The translations under genes and the position numbers were made by a program. Below the pieces are notes generated by a model. It did no database searches and had not been told where the DNA came from. It saw nothing but the letters and a program-made list of their open reading frames with translations. A DNA stretch of 64,000 bases from Toxoplasma gondii ME49 (taxonomy: Eukaryota; Apicomplexa; Conoidasida; Eucoccidiorida; Sarcocystidae): positions 4,189,662 through 4,253,661 of the forward strand of contig NC_031474.1 in NCBI RefSeq assembly GCF_000006565.2. The letters run 5' to 3'. How positions within the stretch are numbered: position 1 is the first letter of the stretch; each line of letters opens with the position of its first letter. This document shows positions 47,741-60,600 of the stretch, in pieces.

Positions 47741-50700
47741 ATGGAGATCTACGGAGGCGGTGCGCGGCCTCGGCCGTCCGCGTCTTCCGCCCTCTCGTCC
47801 TCCGACTTTCACGAGCGCCCCGTGCTTCCAGACGCCCTGGGAGAGAGAAGCGCGGCGCTCTCTGCATGCGCGCAGGGTGCCAGCCTTGTCTTCAGCAGGG
47901 GTCGTCTCCGACTGTGGCCTGCGTTCTTCAAGTCATGCTGCCTGAAGGTGCCGCTCAAAGTCGTCGGGAGTATGTACACCTGCTGCCTGGTTGCGGGATG
48001 CGTCATCGGCGCGCGGCTTCAGCTCCTTGGACCCAGTGACGGTACGGAAGCTTCGCGTTGTTTTCTGCGCTGCGAATCTGCTGAGTCGGCGCTTCTCGCC
48101 CCGCGTGCGTCTCTCTGTCCCCGTCAGCCGCCGCTGCCTGACTCGACTTCTCAAGTCTCCCCTGCTATCCTGTCTTGTTTGCAGCAGTCTGGCCGGCCGT
48201 CTTGTCTCTCCTTTCCTTCCTCCTCGCCGTCTGCGCGCGCTCCCTTCTTCTCGCGCGTAAGTGTCTCCCCGTGGGTCTGTCAAGGCGGCAAACAGCCGAG
48301 AACGCGACGCGAGCGAGAGAGGAAGAGCGAGAGGGGAAGAGAGCGAAAGAGGCGGTCGAAAGGAGAAGAATGAGCGAGAATAAATGGAAGAGAAGGTGAC
48401 GATGGCGACGAAGAAGATGACGGAACGCGGAAAAGGGCAGAAGCGCGAAGAAGAGGAACTCGTGACGAGGAAGGTCTCTTCCAGGTCACATCGACGCAGT
48501 TCGATAGGGTCAAGTCCACCTTCTTTTCTTGTCGGGGGGGCCTGTCTTTCTTTGTCGCGTTTCACAATCCACGTTTCTCAAACGCCTCTCTCCACTGTCT
48601 TCATTTCCTCTCTTCCTCGTCTCTTCAGCGCCGAGCGAGGCTGTCAAAGCTGCGTCCGAAGGCTCACTGCTCGGCCCTCTCTCTTCCCCGCGCTTCCTGC
48701 TGTGCCTCCTCGTCGCCGGCTTCCTCCACCTAGGCGCGGCTTCCTTCGCTCTCTCGCCTCTCCGCGAAGCCCTGCAAGAAGAGTCCCGCACGCTCCTGCA
48801 TGCATTTCTCGTCCTCTTTGCTTGCGCCACGGTGTACGTCCCTCTGACTGTGCAGAGGCGAAACATCCAGAGAGGAGCTCCGAAACGTCTGATGTGGTGG
48901 AAATCGAGTTCAAAGAACGACGCAAGGTCTCGCGGTCCAGTTTGAACTCTAACGAAGGTTCAAATCCTGACAAGATTGTACCCGCGTCTCTTCCACTCGG
49001 AAGAGTTTCCCACAAGTTCTCTGTCTTCTCGAAGTCTCCTGCCTTCTCCCAGGCTTCTCAGTTTCTCCTTACGTCTGTTCTCAGCGCGAAACGCCTCGCA
49101 GACTGCCCCATCATCCCACACGCATTTCCTGTTATATATATATATATATATACATATATATACATATATATATATATATATGTACGTATGTTGTTGCGTA
49201 GATGTATGTGTACATGTATTTCTGTGTGTATCTATCTCCACATATATATATGTATATGTATACATACAAATGTAAATGTGTATATGTCTAGATGTGCGCG
49301 TGCATATTTGCCGCTTTTCTGTTTGATGTTGTGTGTTTTGTGCAGATTTCTCCATCTGTATCGTCACGTTGCGCAAAGTCGATATCAGCTGCTGCTGTGT
49401 CCCTCCAAGCCGGGGCCTGCGCCGATTCTTCTTGTGCCTTGCGCGCGTCTGGCTTGCGTGGAGACGCTCGCGGGTTTCCTCTTGGCTGTTCCTCTGTTTC
49501 TGTTGCTTCTGCCAGTCTTCCTGGTCTTCAGTTCCTTCCCTACGAAGGCGCGCTTCTCGGCTCCGGAGAGCCTCGCGAGTGCGCCGCTCGACGACGCCTC
49601 AGTCTCCACGTTTTCGGTTTCTTCTGCGCTCTCGCGGCCTCTCTCTTTCCTCGTCTCTCTCGTGTTTTCGCTCTCCCCGCGCCCGGGGTTCGCCCTAGAC
49701 GGCATCTGCGACTGGAGCATCGCCATCCTCGTCGCTTCTCTCGTCTTCTTTCTTCTTCTCCTTCTCTTCAACGTCCACGGAGAGCTGCAGCAGCAAGCGC
49801 GGGCGTCAGACTGCCTCTCCGTCGCCTCCTTCATCGGCCGTCTCTCCTGTCCGTCTTCTCTCGTCTCGCGCTCCTGTTGCGCGTCGTCCTCTGTTCAAAA
49901 CTCTTCCTTCTCTTCTTGCTTTCCTCCCTTCTCTTCCTCTGCGTCGGCCTCCTCTGGAACTCCAGCTGCACGCGACTGCGCGCCTCTCTCCGACTCTGCG
50001 GCGCAGCTCCTCGGCTTCTCGCCGCCACATGCCGGGACTGGGTTCGACGGCCAGGTGAGAAGCAGAAAAAAAATCGAAACCCGGGCCTTCCGAGCTGACG
50101 ACAAGCAAATGCACAGCGACGAAAAACGCGTGTGAAGTGTGCCCTTCTCTGCCGATCGAGACAGACACAGTTCACCCCAACGAATCGTCCTGAACGGACT
50201 GCGTTTCGACTCTTGTCAGTTGCTCGACAACTAACCTTTGGCTCTTTACGGCCCGAGTCTTTCAGCAGGAGAGAAGACAAGCCTTCGTCGCCAGTTTCCT
50301 AGCCTGAAAAACGGAAAAACACAGTTCAAAGGGGGCGCAGGCAAAGCCGCAAATCGGACGACTGTCAGTGGAGGCAATTCGTGAACAGATCGCGCATGTG
50401 GTGTCTGGAGAGAATGATGAGTTCTTTCCTCCGTGACCAAAGACAAGTCGAAGACGCGCTGAATGTCCGAAAGACAACTCCGCACCTCGTAGACTCCACT
50501 GGCTCTCCCTCTCTCTCTGAAGTCCTGTCTCTTCCTTTCTATCTCAGTATTGCTGCTGTTGTGTGTCTCCCTCTGGCTTGCTGTCTCTGCCCGTCCGTCT
50601 CTGCGGCTCTGTCGCTGTGCGTTTCACTCTGTCCTGTCCAGTCTCTATGTCTCCCTCCCTATGTCTGTTTCCTCCTGTTTCTTCAGTGTCTCCTTCTTCA

Positions 50701-53700
50701 CTGGCTGTACGACTGCGTGGAGGCGCTTCAGAGCTCCGTCGCTGCGGACGTACCTTCCGCGTTGCCGCCCTATGTGCCTGTTAGGCCTCGCGCGAGTCTT
50801 CTCTCGTGTGCGCCCGCTGGGTCTGCGCTCTGGGGTCTCTGCCCCGTCTGCGAGCGCGGCGACCTCGCTGGAGCCCCAGGCGCCGCCGCGACCGCGTTGG
50901 GCTCCACGGGACCGTGGGGCGCGGAGACGGGGGGCTGCCTCGGCGGCGCCTGGCAGCTCTTGGCTCTGCTGCAAGACCCCCACTCGACTGCTCAGGTGAG
51001 GTTCGGAGCAGGCAGAAGGGCGGTTCTGCTTTGCGAGACAGCGCGGCAAAGAGTCTGTGAGTTTTCTCGTTTTCCGGTCGGGGAAAGACAGAAAAGAGTT
51101 AACGGTCTTTTTCCACAGAGTCTCGGTTTCTCCTCTTTCTTGTTGTCAGCGCGAGAACTGCCCGCTGGTGCCGGCCCTCGCCGAGTTCTTCGCGGAGACC
51201 TCAGACGACTTCCCTCTGCTTCCACCCCACCCGCAGGCCTCGCTGATTCGCCCCTGCGATGCATGCAGAACGGGCGCAGGGGCAGCCAAGTGGGAAGAGG
51301 CGCGACGGAGCGCGAAGAAAACGGCCGCGAGCGAAGAAGGCGAAGAACTCTTCCTTTTTTCCAAACGCGAAGCCGCCACTCTTGCGGCGCAGCAAATGCT
51401 CGAAACCGGAATCTTCGGGACGCCCAGTCTGGTGAGAATCACGGCAAGACGAATGCTCTTTCCATCCTAGCATACACTTGACATCTCTCCACACACATTT
51501 ACGCACATAGGTTCGTACTCACCGAAATACATGCACTTTTATATATATATATATATATATATGTATGGACTCAGTCATATATATATGTAAATATATAAAT
51601 ATATAGGTAGGCGCGTAGGCGTTTGTGTTTTTAGTGGGGATGTGCATCTCTGTTAGTAGGAAAGCGAGGACTTCTGCAGGGGTATTAGCGGTGCCTACAC
51701 TGCTGCTGTACAACAGGCGCTCGCCGTGTTGCACTACGTCATCATGAGCTAATGTTCCAGACAGAGGAAAAGAGAGTAAAAACCTTGACTTCTACATGCA
51801 GGCAGGCATTTGCATGGATGTCGAAGAATCGAGAATTGAGGGGGGATGTCTTTGCTCGAAATCTCGTTCACCTGTAGGCGCACAACATGGGAACGCAAAA
51901 CAACCATGCCTACAATTCTACATATACATGCATATATATATATATATATATATTTCTATGTATATTTATATGTACATTTGCGTACCTGAAGTGAGGGTCT
52001 CTGTGTGTGTGCATGCATGTCTTTGTCTTCCCGTATGTGTCATGTTCAGCTCTTTTCGTTGTACGGAAACCTGGTGAGAGGTTCGGCGGTGTACTTTCTC
52101 CGTCTGCTGCACGACATGCAGCAGTTGTGTGTGGCGGCCTCTCGCGAGCGGCGCGGCCTCGCGGGCTCGCCTTTCTTGTCTGCCTGTGGCGCCGCGGTTG
52201 TCGCTTCCTTCAAGAAACCGCGCGATGCCTCTCCTCTCTGGACCAAGGTCGAGCCATTTCTCCCGCCTCTCGTCTTCGCCTTCCTCAAGCGTCGCCTAGG
52301 CGCCTCAGCTGTTTCTGCGGAGCCGGAAGGGCATGAACTTGCCCGAGACGCATGCGGGGAAAAACAGCTTGCAAGAGAGCGCCGAGCGGCAGCTGGCGAC
52401 GGCGCGGTGGCGCGGGGCATGGCGGCCGTCCTGAGCCTTCTCGCCTCGATCTGGAACCGGCGAAAAAGCCTCACGAGCGAGCCGGGACCCACAGGGCGCT
52501 CTTCAGTCTTCAACTCCGAGGAAACTGCCGCAGACGCCAGAGACGTCTGGAGAAAGGCGCAAGTCGAGTGCTCCGTCTTGATCAATTTTTTCGCATGCGC
52601 CGTCGAAGGCTTTGCCCTTTGGCTTTGCACCGTAGCCGCCGTCACCCGTCGGATCGAGCAAAGCCGCGAAGGACATTCAGGGCAAGAAATGGCTACTGGT
52701 GAGCATAGGCCATTCAGTAGAAGCCCAACGTATCTGAAGGAGAACGAAAAGGTGAATCGGAAGCGTGGAGACTCCGAAAATGCGCGTCCCTGCTGCTGTG
52801 TCTCCAGTTGTTGATATGAAAAGGTTTCTGGGGAAGGAGAGAGACGCGTGGAGGTAGACAGCCGTGTACCGCGAGAGCTCTCATTCTGCTTGTCTGCGAT
52901 TTTTTTCCTGGAACCGTGCGACTCTTCATGAGCAAGTCAAGTATCCCTGGGGATGTCCATTCGAAACGAGGCCGCTGTGAAGTGCAGGCGACACCGCGAA
53001 CAGTCCAGTGGGTGGCTGTTCTGTGAAACGCGCTTCCCTTCTCCCCGTCAGTACGAGCTGAAAGTACCTGAAAAGACGAGTGTGGGCTGAAACTGAATTC
53101 TTCCGAGTTTCGAGTGCATCAACTTTTTCTTCAGGCGCCTCCCACCCGCATGTCAGCGTCGCCGCCCGCGACGCCGCCGCCGGTCTTGTTCTCAACTCTG
53201 TAAGCCTCTTCGCCAGTTGTCTACGGCTTCTCCTTCCTCCTTTCCTTCTCCACACGGCGCTACTGCAACGTTTCGTTGTTGACTCTGTGGTTCTCGTTTT
53301 CTCTTCTTTCTTCTCCCCACTCGTATCTTCTTCGCGGCCTTCTCCCGCCTTCTTCTCCGTCTCTGCTTTTTTTCTCCCGCTTGTTCCTCCTCTTCTGAAA
53401 GGAGCTGCACACGGCGCGGCCGCCAGTTGCCGAACCGCGCGTGTCAGGTGCTTGAAAAAAGGAGAAAATGTCTCTGCTTTAGCACCGAGGCGATGCAAAT
53501 TGCTTCGTACTCTCTGTGTGTGCACTTGCTCACTTGTTGATTTGGTTGCATGCAATGTCCTTTTCAGCTGGAGGTGCTTCATCAGCAGCAGCTGCTGCGG
53601 CGCTTTGCAGCTTCCGCTCGCGGCGCGAGCCCTGCGACCTCGGCCCTCTCTCCAGAGCTCTCCGCCGCGATGGACGAACTCGATAGACGTCGGTCAAAAA

Positions 53701-54325
53701 ATAAAAAAAAACGCAAAGGACACTACACATCGCTGTCAAATCCTAAGATACATATATATATATATATTCGAATACAGTGGTCGATAGAAATATGAATTTG
53801 TACAGGTTTATATCTGGAGTTGCATATGAAAGTATATATATATATATATATATATATGGGTATGAGTATGCAGACGTGAACATGTGGGTGGATACGTAAT
53901 TGTAGTTGTGTACAAATATATCGAGATGGACGTGATAGATAGGTGAACGCAGGTAGATATATCCGTCTGCACAAATGCACTGGGTGAGGTGGAAAATTGT
54001 GGATACGTGGATGTTTATATTTACATACACCTGTATAGATAGATGAGTAAATGTCGGTGTCTTGGCCGGCACACATGCTCGTGAATCCACGCGTACATGA
54101 TTAAGATCGTTTAGTGTCGACTGGAGCGTTTGAAAGCGGCAGGGAGAACTGCATCAGGGAACTTCCAGGCTCGCCTGTCACTTTTTTTCAGGAGTGCGCC
54201 AGGCAATGCTGCGCATGCGCGACCACGAGGCTCTGCGGCTCCAAGCTCTCGCGGCAGGTCTCGGCCCTGCAGCTTCTCTCTCGCCTCTCACGCAGACGGA
54301 GCTGCGGAAACTGCTTTCGCAGTGA
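47741..54325 (+). CDS. Multi-pass membrane protein, NDC1-nucleoporin-like layout
   Basis: Nine exons in perfect phase: 47741-48041, 48629-48833, 49346-50054, 50687-50995, 51150-51431, 52050-52698, 53135-53199, 53568-53688 and 54192-54325 (TGA), giving 924 aa. Start context is gtgaaccATGgag. The N-terminal 400 residues contain about six hydrophobic segments, for example [69 protein letters not shown] and [19 protein letters not shown]. The remainder is a soluble, mostly helical domain ([28 protein letters not shown]; a final [17 protein letters not shown] helix) with disordered insertions. Six N-terminal membrane spans followed by a helical C-terminal half is the layout of the nuclear-pore anchor NDC1. 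That identity is inferred from architecture and weak local resemblance only. A transporter or another ER protein is possible. Confidence 0.88.
49134..49185. repeat. (TA)n microsatellite
   Basis: A TA tract with TAC interruptions in intron 2 of the membrane-protein gene. Confidence 0.9.
51540..51605. repeat. AT-rich microsatellite
   Basis: A TA tract at 51541-51561 followed by ATATAAATA-type repeats, in intron 5 of the membrane-protein gene. A second short TA tract lies at 51934-51953 in the same intron. Confidence 0.85.
53748..53860. repeat. Paired (TA)n tracts
   Basis: TA tracts at about 53752-53767 and 53834-53857 in the last intron of the membrane-protein gene. Confidence 0.85.
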
Positions 54326-55321
54326 AAGACATTCCGAAAGAGGAGTTCAAGCCGCAGCCGTCCCCCGTGAAGGTTGCCAGAAGCGTTCAAATGTATGCAT
54401 ATACACATGCAATATGCACGCATGCAGTTGTGTGTACGCGCAAGTGTGTGTATATAGTTCCAGTTGCATTAGCTCTTGAGATGTCTGAGTCTCTGGAGTC
54501 CAGAGTGAGGAAGCCAGGAGGCGATATGCTTCGAGAGAAGAGCGTGGCTGCGAAGAGTGAAAAAAAAGGAATCGAGCAGTCCTCCTCCTTTTGTTTTTTT
54601 ATCCTCTTTTTCTCCTCTCAGCAGGTGCGTTGTCTTGTGTTTATCGTTCATCGCTCCTTTCGCGTTCTTCCTCGTTTTCCGGGCTTTCTGATCCGGCGGG
54701 TCTGTGTGGAGGCTTTTGAAGGGGATGAGAAAAAATCTTTCGCGGAGCGAAGCGCATTTTTTCGAAATGACGAAACCGAGCTCGCCTAGCGCGAGGGCAC
54801 CATGTGATGCTTGACGTGTGAAAACGCTTGAATGAATTGTAAACCATAAAGACCTTTGGCTCGTGACGCATCTCGCGGGTCTCTTCCACTTCCTTACTTT
54901 CATCTCGATGTCACTCTCTTCCCCTCCTCTTTCTCTCCATCTCGCTTTTCATGTTTATCTCCATTCTCTCTAGTCTCTTCCGTTCACTGTCGTGGAGCTG
55001 TGCTTTTCCTAAGATCCGCCGTGCATGCGCAGCTTCGCAAATTGAAACGAAATGCGTTTCGGGAGGGAACGACTCGCCTCGGAATGGTGCCAGGCGAAGT
55101 CGACAGTGTCCAGATGAACAACAAAGCAGCGCGGTTGTGTCTTCATCGCATGCACAAAGCACACAGAAAAGAGCCAAGAGGCACAGGCATGGGAAGAAGG
55201 CTGCTCTTCCACTTAGCTCGAAGAACCGACTCCACCCAATCAGCGAGACACGCAAATTGTCCGTAGTGCTGCTGCGTTGACCCAGAGAAACGAAGAGTCG
55301 CTCCTGGGTCTTCTTCTTCTC
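54326..55321. other. Convergent 3' region
   Basis: Between the stop of the membrane-protein gene (54325) and the stop of the minus-strand gene (55322). No exon is evident, so it probably contains both 3' UTRs. Confidence 0.5.
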
Positions 55322-57607
55322 TCACGCAAACCAAGCGGCGTCTCTGTTCGCTCTGCTGCTTCGCCTGGTCTCCTTCCAGCACCGCTGAGAAACGTTTCTC
55401 TCTTCTCTGCCTGCCCTGCGCGGCTTGCCTCCACAGAGATCGATTTCGAAGTGGAGGCCGCCGCCGACAGGCATGCCTTTGAAGCCCTCTGGGTGCTTCG
55501 TCCAGGGCCGCTTGCGGAGGAACTCCGGGGCGGGGGCCTTGAGGAGGCGAGAGACCGTGGGGAGTTCGTAGTGCCGCAAGTAGGAGACGCCTACGACGTA
55601 GTTCTTCGGCCGACGGTAGAGACTCCGGTAGGGCGGCGCCCGGACGCCCACGGAAGTACCGAACGGGCAAGAAGCGACGTACGACGCCTGCACCACAGGC
55701 GTATACTGGTAGCGCGGCTGCATGCGCTGCAGTTCCCAGCGCGGGTCCGAGAGCAGCATGCCCCACCGGTGGTCCAGCGGATCTGAAACGCAAAAGCAGA
55801 AAGAGAAAGAAATAGCGACAGAGCGCGAAAGCGACCAGCCCTGTACGAAGGAGAGAAGAAGAAGCGAAATCAGAGAGCTAGAAGAACGGTCTTGTCTCGA
55901 GACTCGCAGTGGTTCTCCGATGACGAGAGAGCCTCACGGAAACGCGCTGCACTGCACAGGCTTCGTGTAAAGGGTCGAAGGCGGTCCGGTTCAGAGAACA
56001 AGAACATCAATGTGCAGCACCACGACCTCCACGCATCAACAGATGCGTCGCGAAGCCTTTCCTCCTCTACAGAGAAAAGCGTGAGAGCGAGGAACCCCAC
56101 CTAAGTCGTTGTCCGATTCAGACTCGAGGATTTCGTCAAGCCAAATTTCGCCGGTGACGTCTCCAGACACCTCGGCGGTGGCAGTGACCTCTGCGTCGGC
56201 TTCTGCTTCATCGAGGATGTGGGCGGCGAACTGTCTGCACTCGTCATCCACGTCGAGACGGTGTGCGTTCCTCCTGTCGCCTGCTTCGCGGGACGGCCTG
56301 GGGCTCGGTCCCCCTACTGCTTCTGTCTCGGTCGCCAGCGGGCGATCCGCCAACTTCTTGTGCGCCACTCTGGCGAGGCTTCCCGGGATGGCTCTGCCCT
56401 CCCTTCTCCGCGCCTCTTCCACGCTTTCACTTGTCGTCGTCGAGTCTCTGCGGCCCCGACCCTCGTCGCTGTCTCCGTCTGCATGGTCCAGGCGGGTCTC
56501 CCAAACGGCGCCTTCTGCCCAGGTCCCTGTCTCCTTCGGCGCATTTGGATGCGACACAAAGTCCGGAAGAGGCGCTCTCAGCTGCGGAGGAGAGCCTGGG
56601 TGCGGGAAAGCGCTTGGGTGTGGAGAAGCGGCTGCATGCGGAGCAGCGGGTGGATGAGGAGGAGATCCACGGTAAGCAGGAGACTCGGGGAAAGGAGAAG
56701 AGGTTGAGAGAGGAGAGCTTGGCTGCGACGCCAACGGCGACGACTCAGAAAGAAGAGCGGGAGGACGAGGGAACAGAGACTGTGGAGGCAGAGAAGACTT
56801 GGAAGCAGCTGCTGTCTTCTTCGGGGCTTCCGTTTTCGCTCCCAGTGTTCCACCGAACTGTTTGGGTAGCACAACTTTTTTCGCATGCTCTGCCTTCTCT
56901 TGGGCAGGCGCCTTGGCGGGGCGAGGAAACTTCACTGAGACAGGGCTTTGCGTCATGGGTCCTGCACTGGGCTGCGGCTCCGCCGTCGCCTTGGGCGGCA
57001 TCCGCAGAGGCGCAGAAGGAGCAGGACGATGCTCGACTGTCGGTTTCGGAATAGCTTTGCTTTTGCTGTCTGCAGGTCCCCCTAACTTAGGAGGTCGCGG
57101 GAAAAGGGAAGGTGACTTTTCGAGCGTAGGCTTCACCGACGGAGGCCGCGGGAAGGCTTTCTTCTGAAGCGTCGCGTCTGGACGCGATTCATCTTCTCGT
57201 TCATGTTTCTCCTCAGTTCCTTCTGCCTTGGGTGAGTCCTGCGGGGTGTGCATACTCGCAGGAGAGGCAGTGTCGGTTTGGCTGAGTTCAGAACTTCCCG
57301 CTCCTGCAGCCTGGGGCAGTGACAGAGAAGGCGTTTTCGCCTTGACTCCGAGAACTGCCATGCTCTTCGGAGGCACGAGCGCAGGAAGTTTCTTCCGCGC
57401 ATGCAGAGGTAAGCCGGCCTTCTTCGGCAGCCCAGGCGCGAGGCTCTTGGTTATGTGCTTCGCCGGCGGCTGCAGCTGACTGAGAAGAGCAGACATCTCC
57501 GCGTCGAGGTCGCGCGCGAACGCTTCGTCGCCTTCGTCGTCGGAAGAAGCAAGAGACGTTTGCTCGCTCTCTTCCTCCATAACTGAAGAGACAACCTCCT
57601 CGTCCAT
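55322..57607 (-). CDS. Unidentified protein: Pro/Ser-rich N-terminus and ordered C-terminus
   Basis: Two exons, 56101-57607 and 55322-55782, joined in phase (GAC TTA G | AT CCG), giving 655 aa with stop TGA. It starts MDEEVVSSVMEEES. Residues 1-470 are low-complexity: an acidic start, then many Lys-Pro and FPRPP-type repeats (at least four FPRPP or FPRPA motifs) and a Pro/Ser/His tract. An acidic linker (DEILESESDNDLDP) leads into a compact C-terminal domain rich in Tyr, Arg and Pro: DHRWGMLLSDPRWELQRM, YTPVVQASYVASCPFG, PPYRSLYRRPKNYVVGVSYL. This C-terminal part looks conserved, because codon choice and residue pattern differ from the disordered part. No family is recognised. The repeated FPRPP motifs suggest SH3-, WW- or EVH1-like ligand sites or an adaptor role, which is inference. 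Confidence 0.87.
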
Positions 57608-60600
57608 GGCGCCTGCTCTCGAGCGTTATGTTTAGGCCCTTTGAGGTGCTGGGGTTTACGGTTCGCTTCTCGAGTGCATGCACATGCGCACAAATGATGT
57701 TGGCGTAAAGGACTTTGCCTGTCTGTCAGAGAGGCTGGAGGAGGCGTTGCGGCGACAAGACAGCAACGGAAAAGACAGTAGAGAAAAGCGCGGAAAGCAC
57801 TTGCGTCCGCCCCCGGGGAACTGAGGGAACCGAGAGCGGAACCTGCTATCGAACGCGTACGAACTAGAACTTTATGAAACGGACCACAGGCGACAGAAAG
57901 GCGTCAGTAGGCGTAGGAAGCAAAAGCAAGTGAGTAAAAGGATGGGTAGACGCTTGAGAGAAGTGAGGACGTGGTTGAGCCTAAAGGAATGTCGCAAGGT
58001 TGCCCGGAGAGACTTCCACCAAGCTGGTGAGGAAATCCGAGTTCTTTCGACGGGAATGAGGCAGGAGAACGAGAAAAAAAGAGAAAAGAGGGCATACAGG
58101 AAACAGTAAAGGCAGACTTGAGCAGAGCCGCTTCTTCTGGTCGGCAAAAAACGACTCTCGACCAGCCGCTACTCGGGCGGGGCTACAACCGCGGGGAATG
58201 TGCGCTGCAAAGAGGCACCCGAAGCGGGCTTCTCCCAAGACGCAGGAAGACTGGCAATGCACGCGTGAACTCAGACGAAACAAAAAGACAAAGGGAATGG
58301 CGAGGGTAAGGTAAAAAGGAGCCGACGCAAGAGAGACACCACCGTTAAAATGGCGCAAAGGTGAGTACGCCGGTTGACAGACCGGGGTTCTACCGCGAAC
58401 AAAAGCGCTGAGAAAAGCATGAAGAGTCTGCACGTTGTCACTCGCAGCAGAGAGTGCGAGGTTGCGCGTTGAGTAGATGGATCGCGTATGAGACATGAGA
58501 CAGACATAAAACGGAAAGACAAGTCCTAGAACGCCAGAAATCCCGCGAACGCGATTCAAGACAAATGAGCTGCAAGGCAGTCAGCTGCCACGGCTACACA
58601 GGGCTAGAACAGCTGCGCAGAGATTCGGCGCGCGACATTTCCGCGGGAAAAACGGGAAGAACAAAAGGGTATAGGCGCCGGAGTAGACTGCTGGCGAATT
58701 CCAATTGAATTGGAAAGAGTAAGCAAAAAAAGAGAGAAATCAGGGGTAGTCGACAGTCTTTTACAGACGCCAGACAGATTGAGGCTGTCGCGGATGGCTC
58801 TCTCTACGACTGCCCCGCGTCGCTGCTTCGTCGATTCTCTTTTCCCGTTTGCCCAGCTAGCTTTTGCACGTCTCGTGTTTTTCCTCTTTTGGGGGGGGAA
58901 ATGGCATTTCACGGTTGCCGGACACTCAGGAGAGATATGGGAGCAACGGTAATTACTCGTGCCTCCTGTAACGGTCGGCTTTTCAGGAGCGCGTCTTCAT
59001 CGGTGTCTGTTCTTAGGGAAAACGCAGCTCTCTTCTTTGCTTGCTAAATGAAACAAGCATTAAAACACAAACAGGCGTGTTCAGTTTCTTTCATGAGGCT
59101 TGCCATGCCAGTTTTAATCGAGGTGCAATAAACCAATGACACAGCGGGTTCAGCACGCACTACTCACGGTTTCAGGGTCGGAGCGCTGCTGGTGCAGACG
59201 CCAGTTACGAGTGCTTGTTGATTCGGGTGACGGTGGAAGTTCTGTCATCCCGTCTGGAAGCTCGTCTACACGGGACAATACGCACTATTTTGGTCCGTCA
59301 CGGTAGAAATGTCGACCTTTCTCTCCGTATTTATATCTGTACATATCTACACAGATATATAAAATAAGTGTCGATTGGGCTCGGCCTCGGTGAGAGTCAA
59401 GGTGTAATGTTGAGCGTTGCTGGTGACCCAAAGTCTGGAAATCTAAGGGTGCCCACGGCACACGGCGACACAGCCAGCGACGACTTTAAGCGGCATCGTA
59501 CTACGATTGTTCGCTGTAAGAAGTAATGCGTGAATTGGTTAAGATCGGTAAGATTCTTTGTCACTGCATCTGCATATCAGTATGTACCGAAACGAAAATC
59601 AGGAAAACTGGGAAGTTAAAGGGGGTCGCTATAATCTCCACGGACAGAGTTCAGTGATATATTCAACGGAATGAACATATCTGCATACATTTACTCTCTA
59701 AGCAAGCGTTTATAGGGGGCAGAGGGAGGCGGCTCTTTCGTAGGGGAAGTCATAGTTCCGTTAATGATGTATCACTGCTGGAAAGGATGTCACAAAAATG
59801 ACCATGTGCAGAAAAACAGAGCGCGGACAGAAGTAAACAGCGACCTCTTCACTAAGCAATCTGCAGTGAAGGTGCACACTTCCGTCGGTGGTTCAAGACA
59901 GAGGAACTGCTGGCGGCCGTCACGTGCAGCTCGCGGAAAAGAAACGTCTTGTGTCTGCAGAGTCTCGAAAGACAAACGTTCCAGTGGTCTTCCCTTGCCA
60001 CTCTCCCAGCCGCAATTGGCAGGGCGAATCTCTCTGGTGTTTCGTCGTTGCGAGAAACAGTCCAGCACGGTACCACTAGGCTTGAACTAAGTTTAAGCGC
60101 TTGTCAACGCTCCACACTCACTGCAACGTTCATTATTCCGCGGGTAAGAATTTTGCGAATTCGCAGAATCTAAAGCACGCACCCAGAAGTGAAAGTGTTC
60201 GTGTCGGGGAATTACAGCTGCGTTTTAGATTCTGGGTTGGTAAGACGAATTGAGCTTTGCCTGAGCTATGGAATCTGTGCGAAGCCTAAGATCAGTGTGA
60301 GCGGCTCAAGCTTCAGCCGTCTGTCTGAATTCAGATGTATTGTGTCTCTATTGTCAATTTTTTTACGAGGGAGGATAGGTACAGACACAAGTGCCCTTGA
60401 TCCAGGGTCATGCCGCCGCACTCGGAAGCCTTTCAGTGCGCTTTCCACCTTTCCATGGAGGTTTTTCTTTCCGACATGAACACACTGAAGGGGCAGCTGT
60501 ACAAAAGGGTAGAGTGCAGTGGAACAAAGTGTGCAACATGACACCAAATTTGACGGGTCACTGCCTGAAGCGTCGACGTGAGTTTCGATCCACAAAGTGA

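Noticed and set aside
49292..50098. Alternative plus-strand frame of 268 codons
   Set aside because: A shadow of exon 49346-50054. The chosen frame keeps phase with both neighbours and encodes clear membrane helices.
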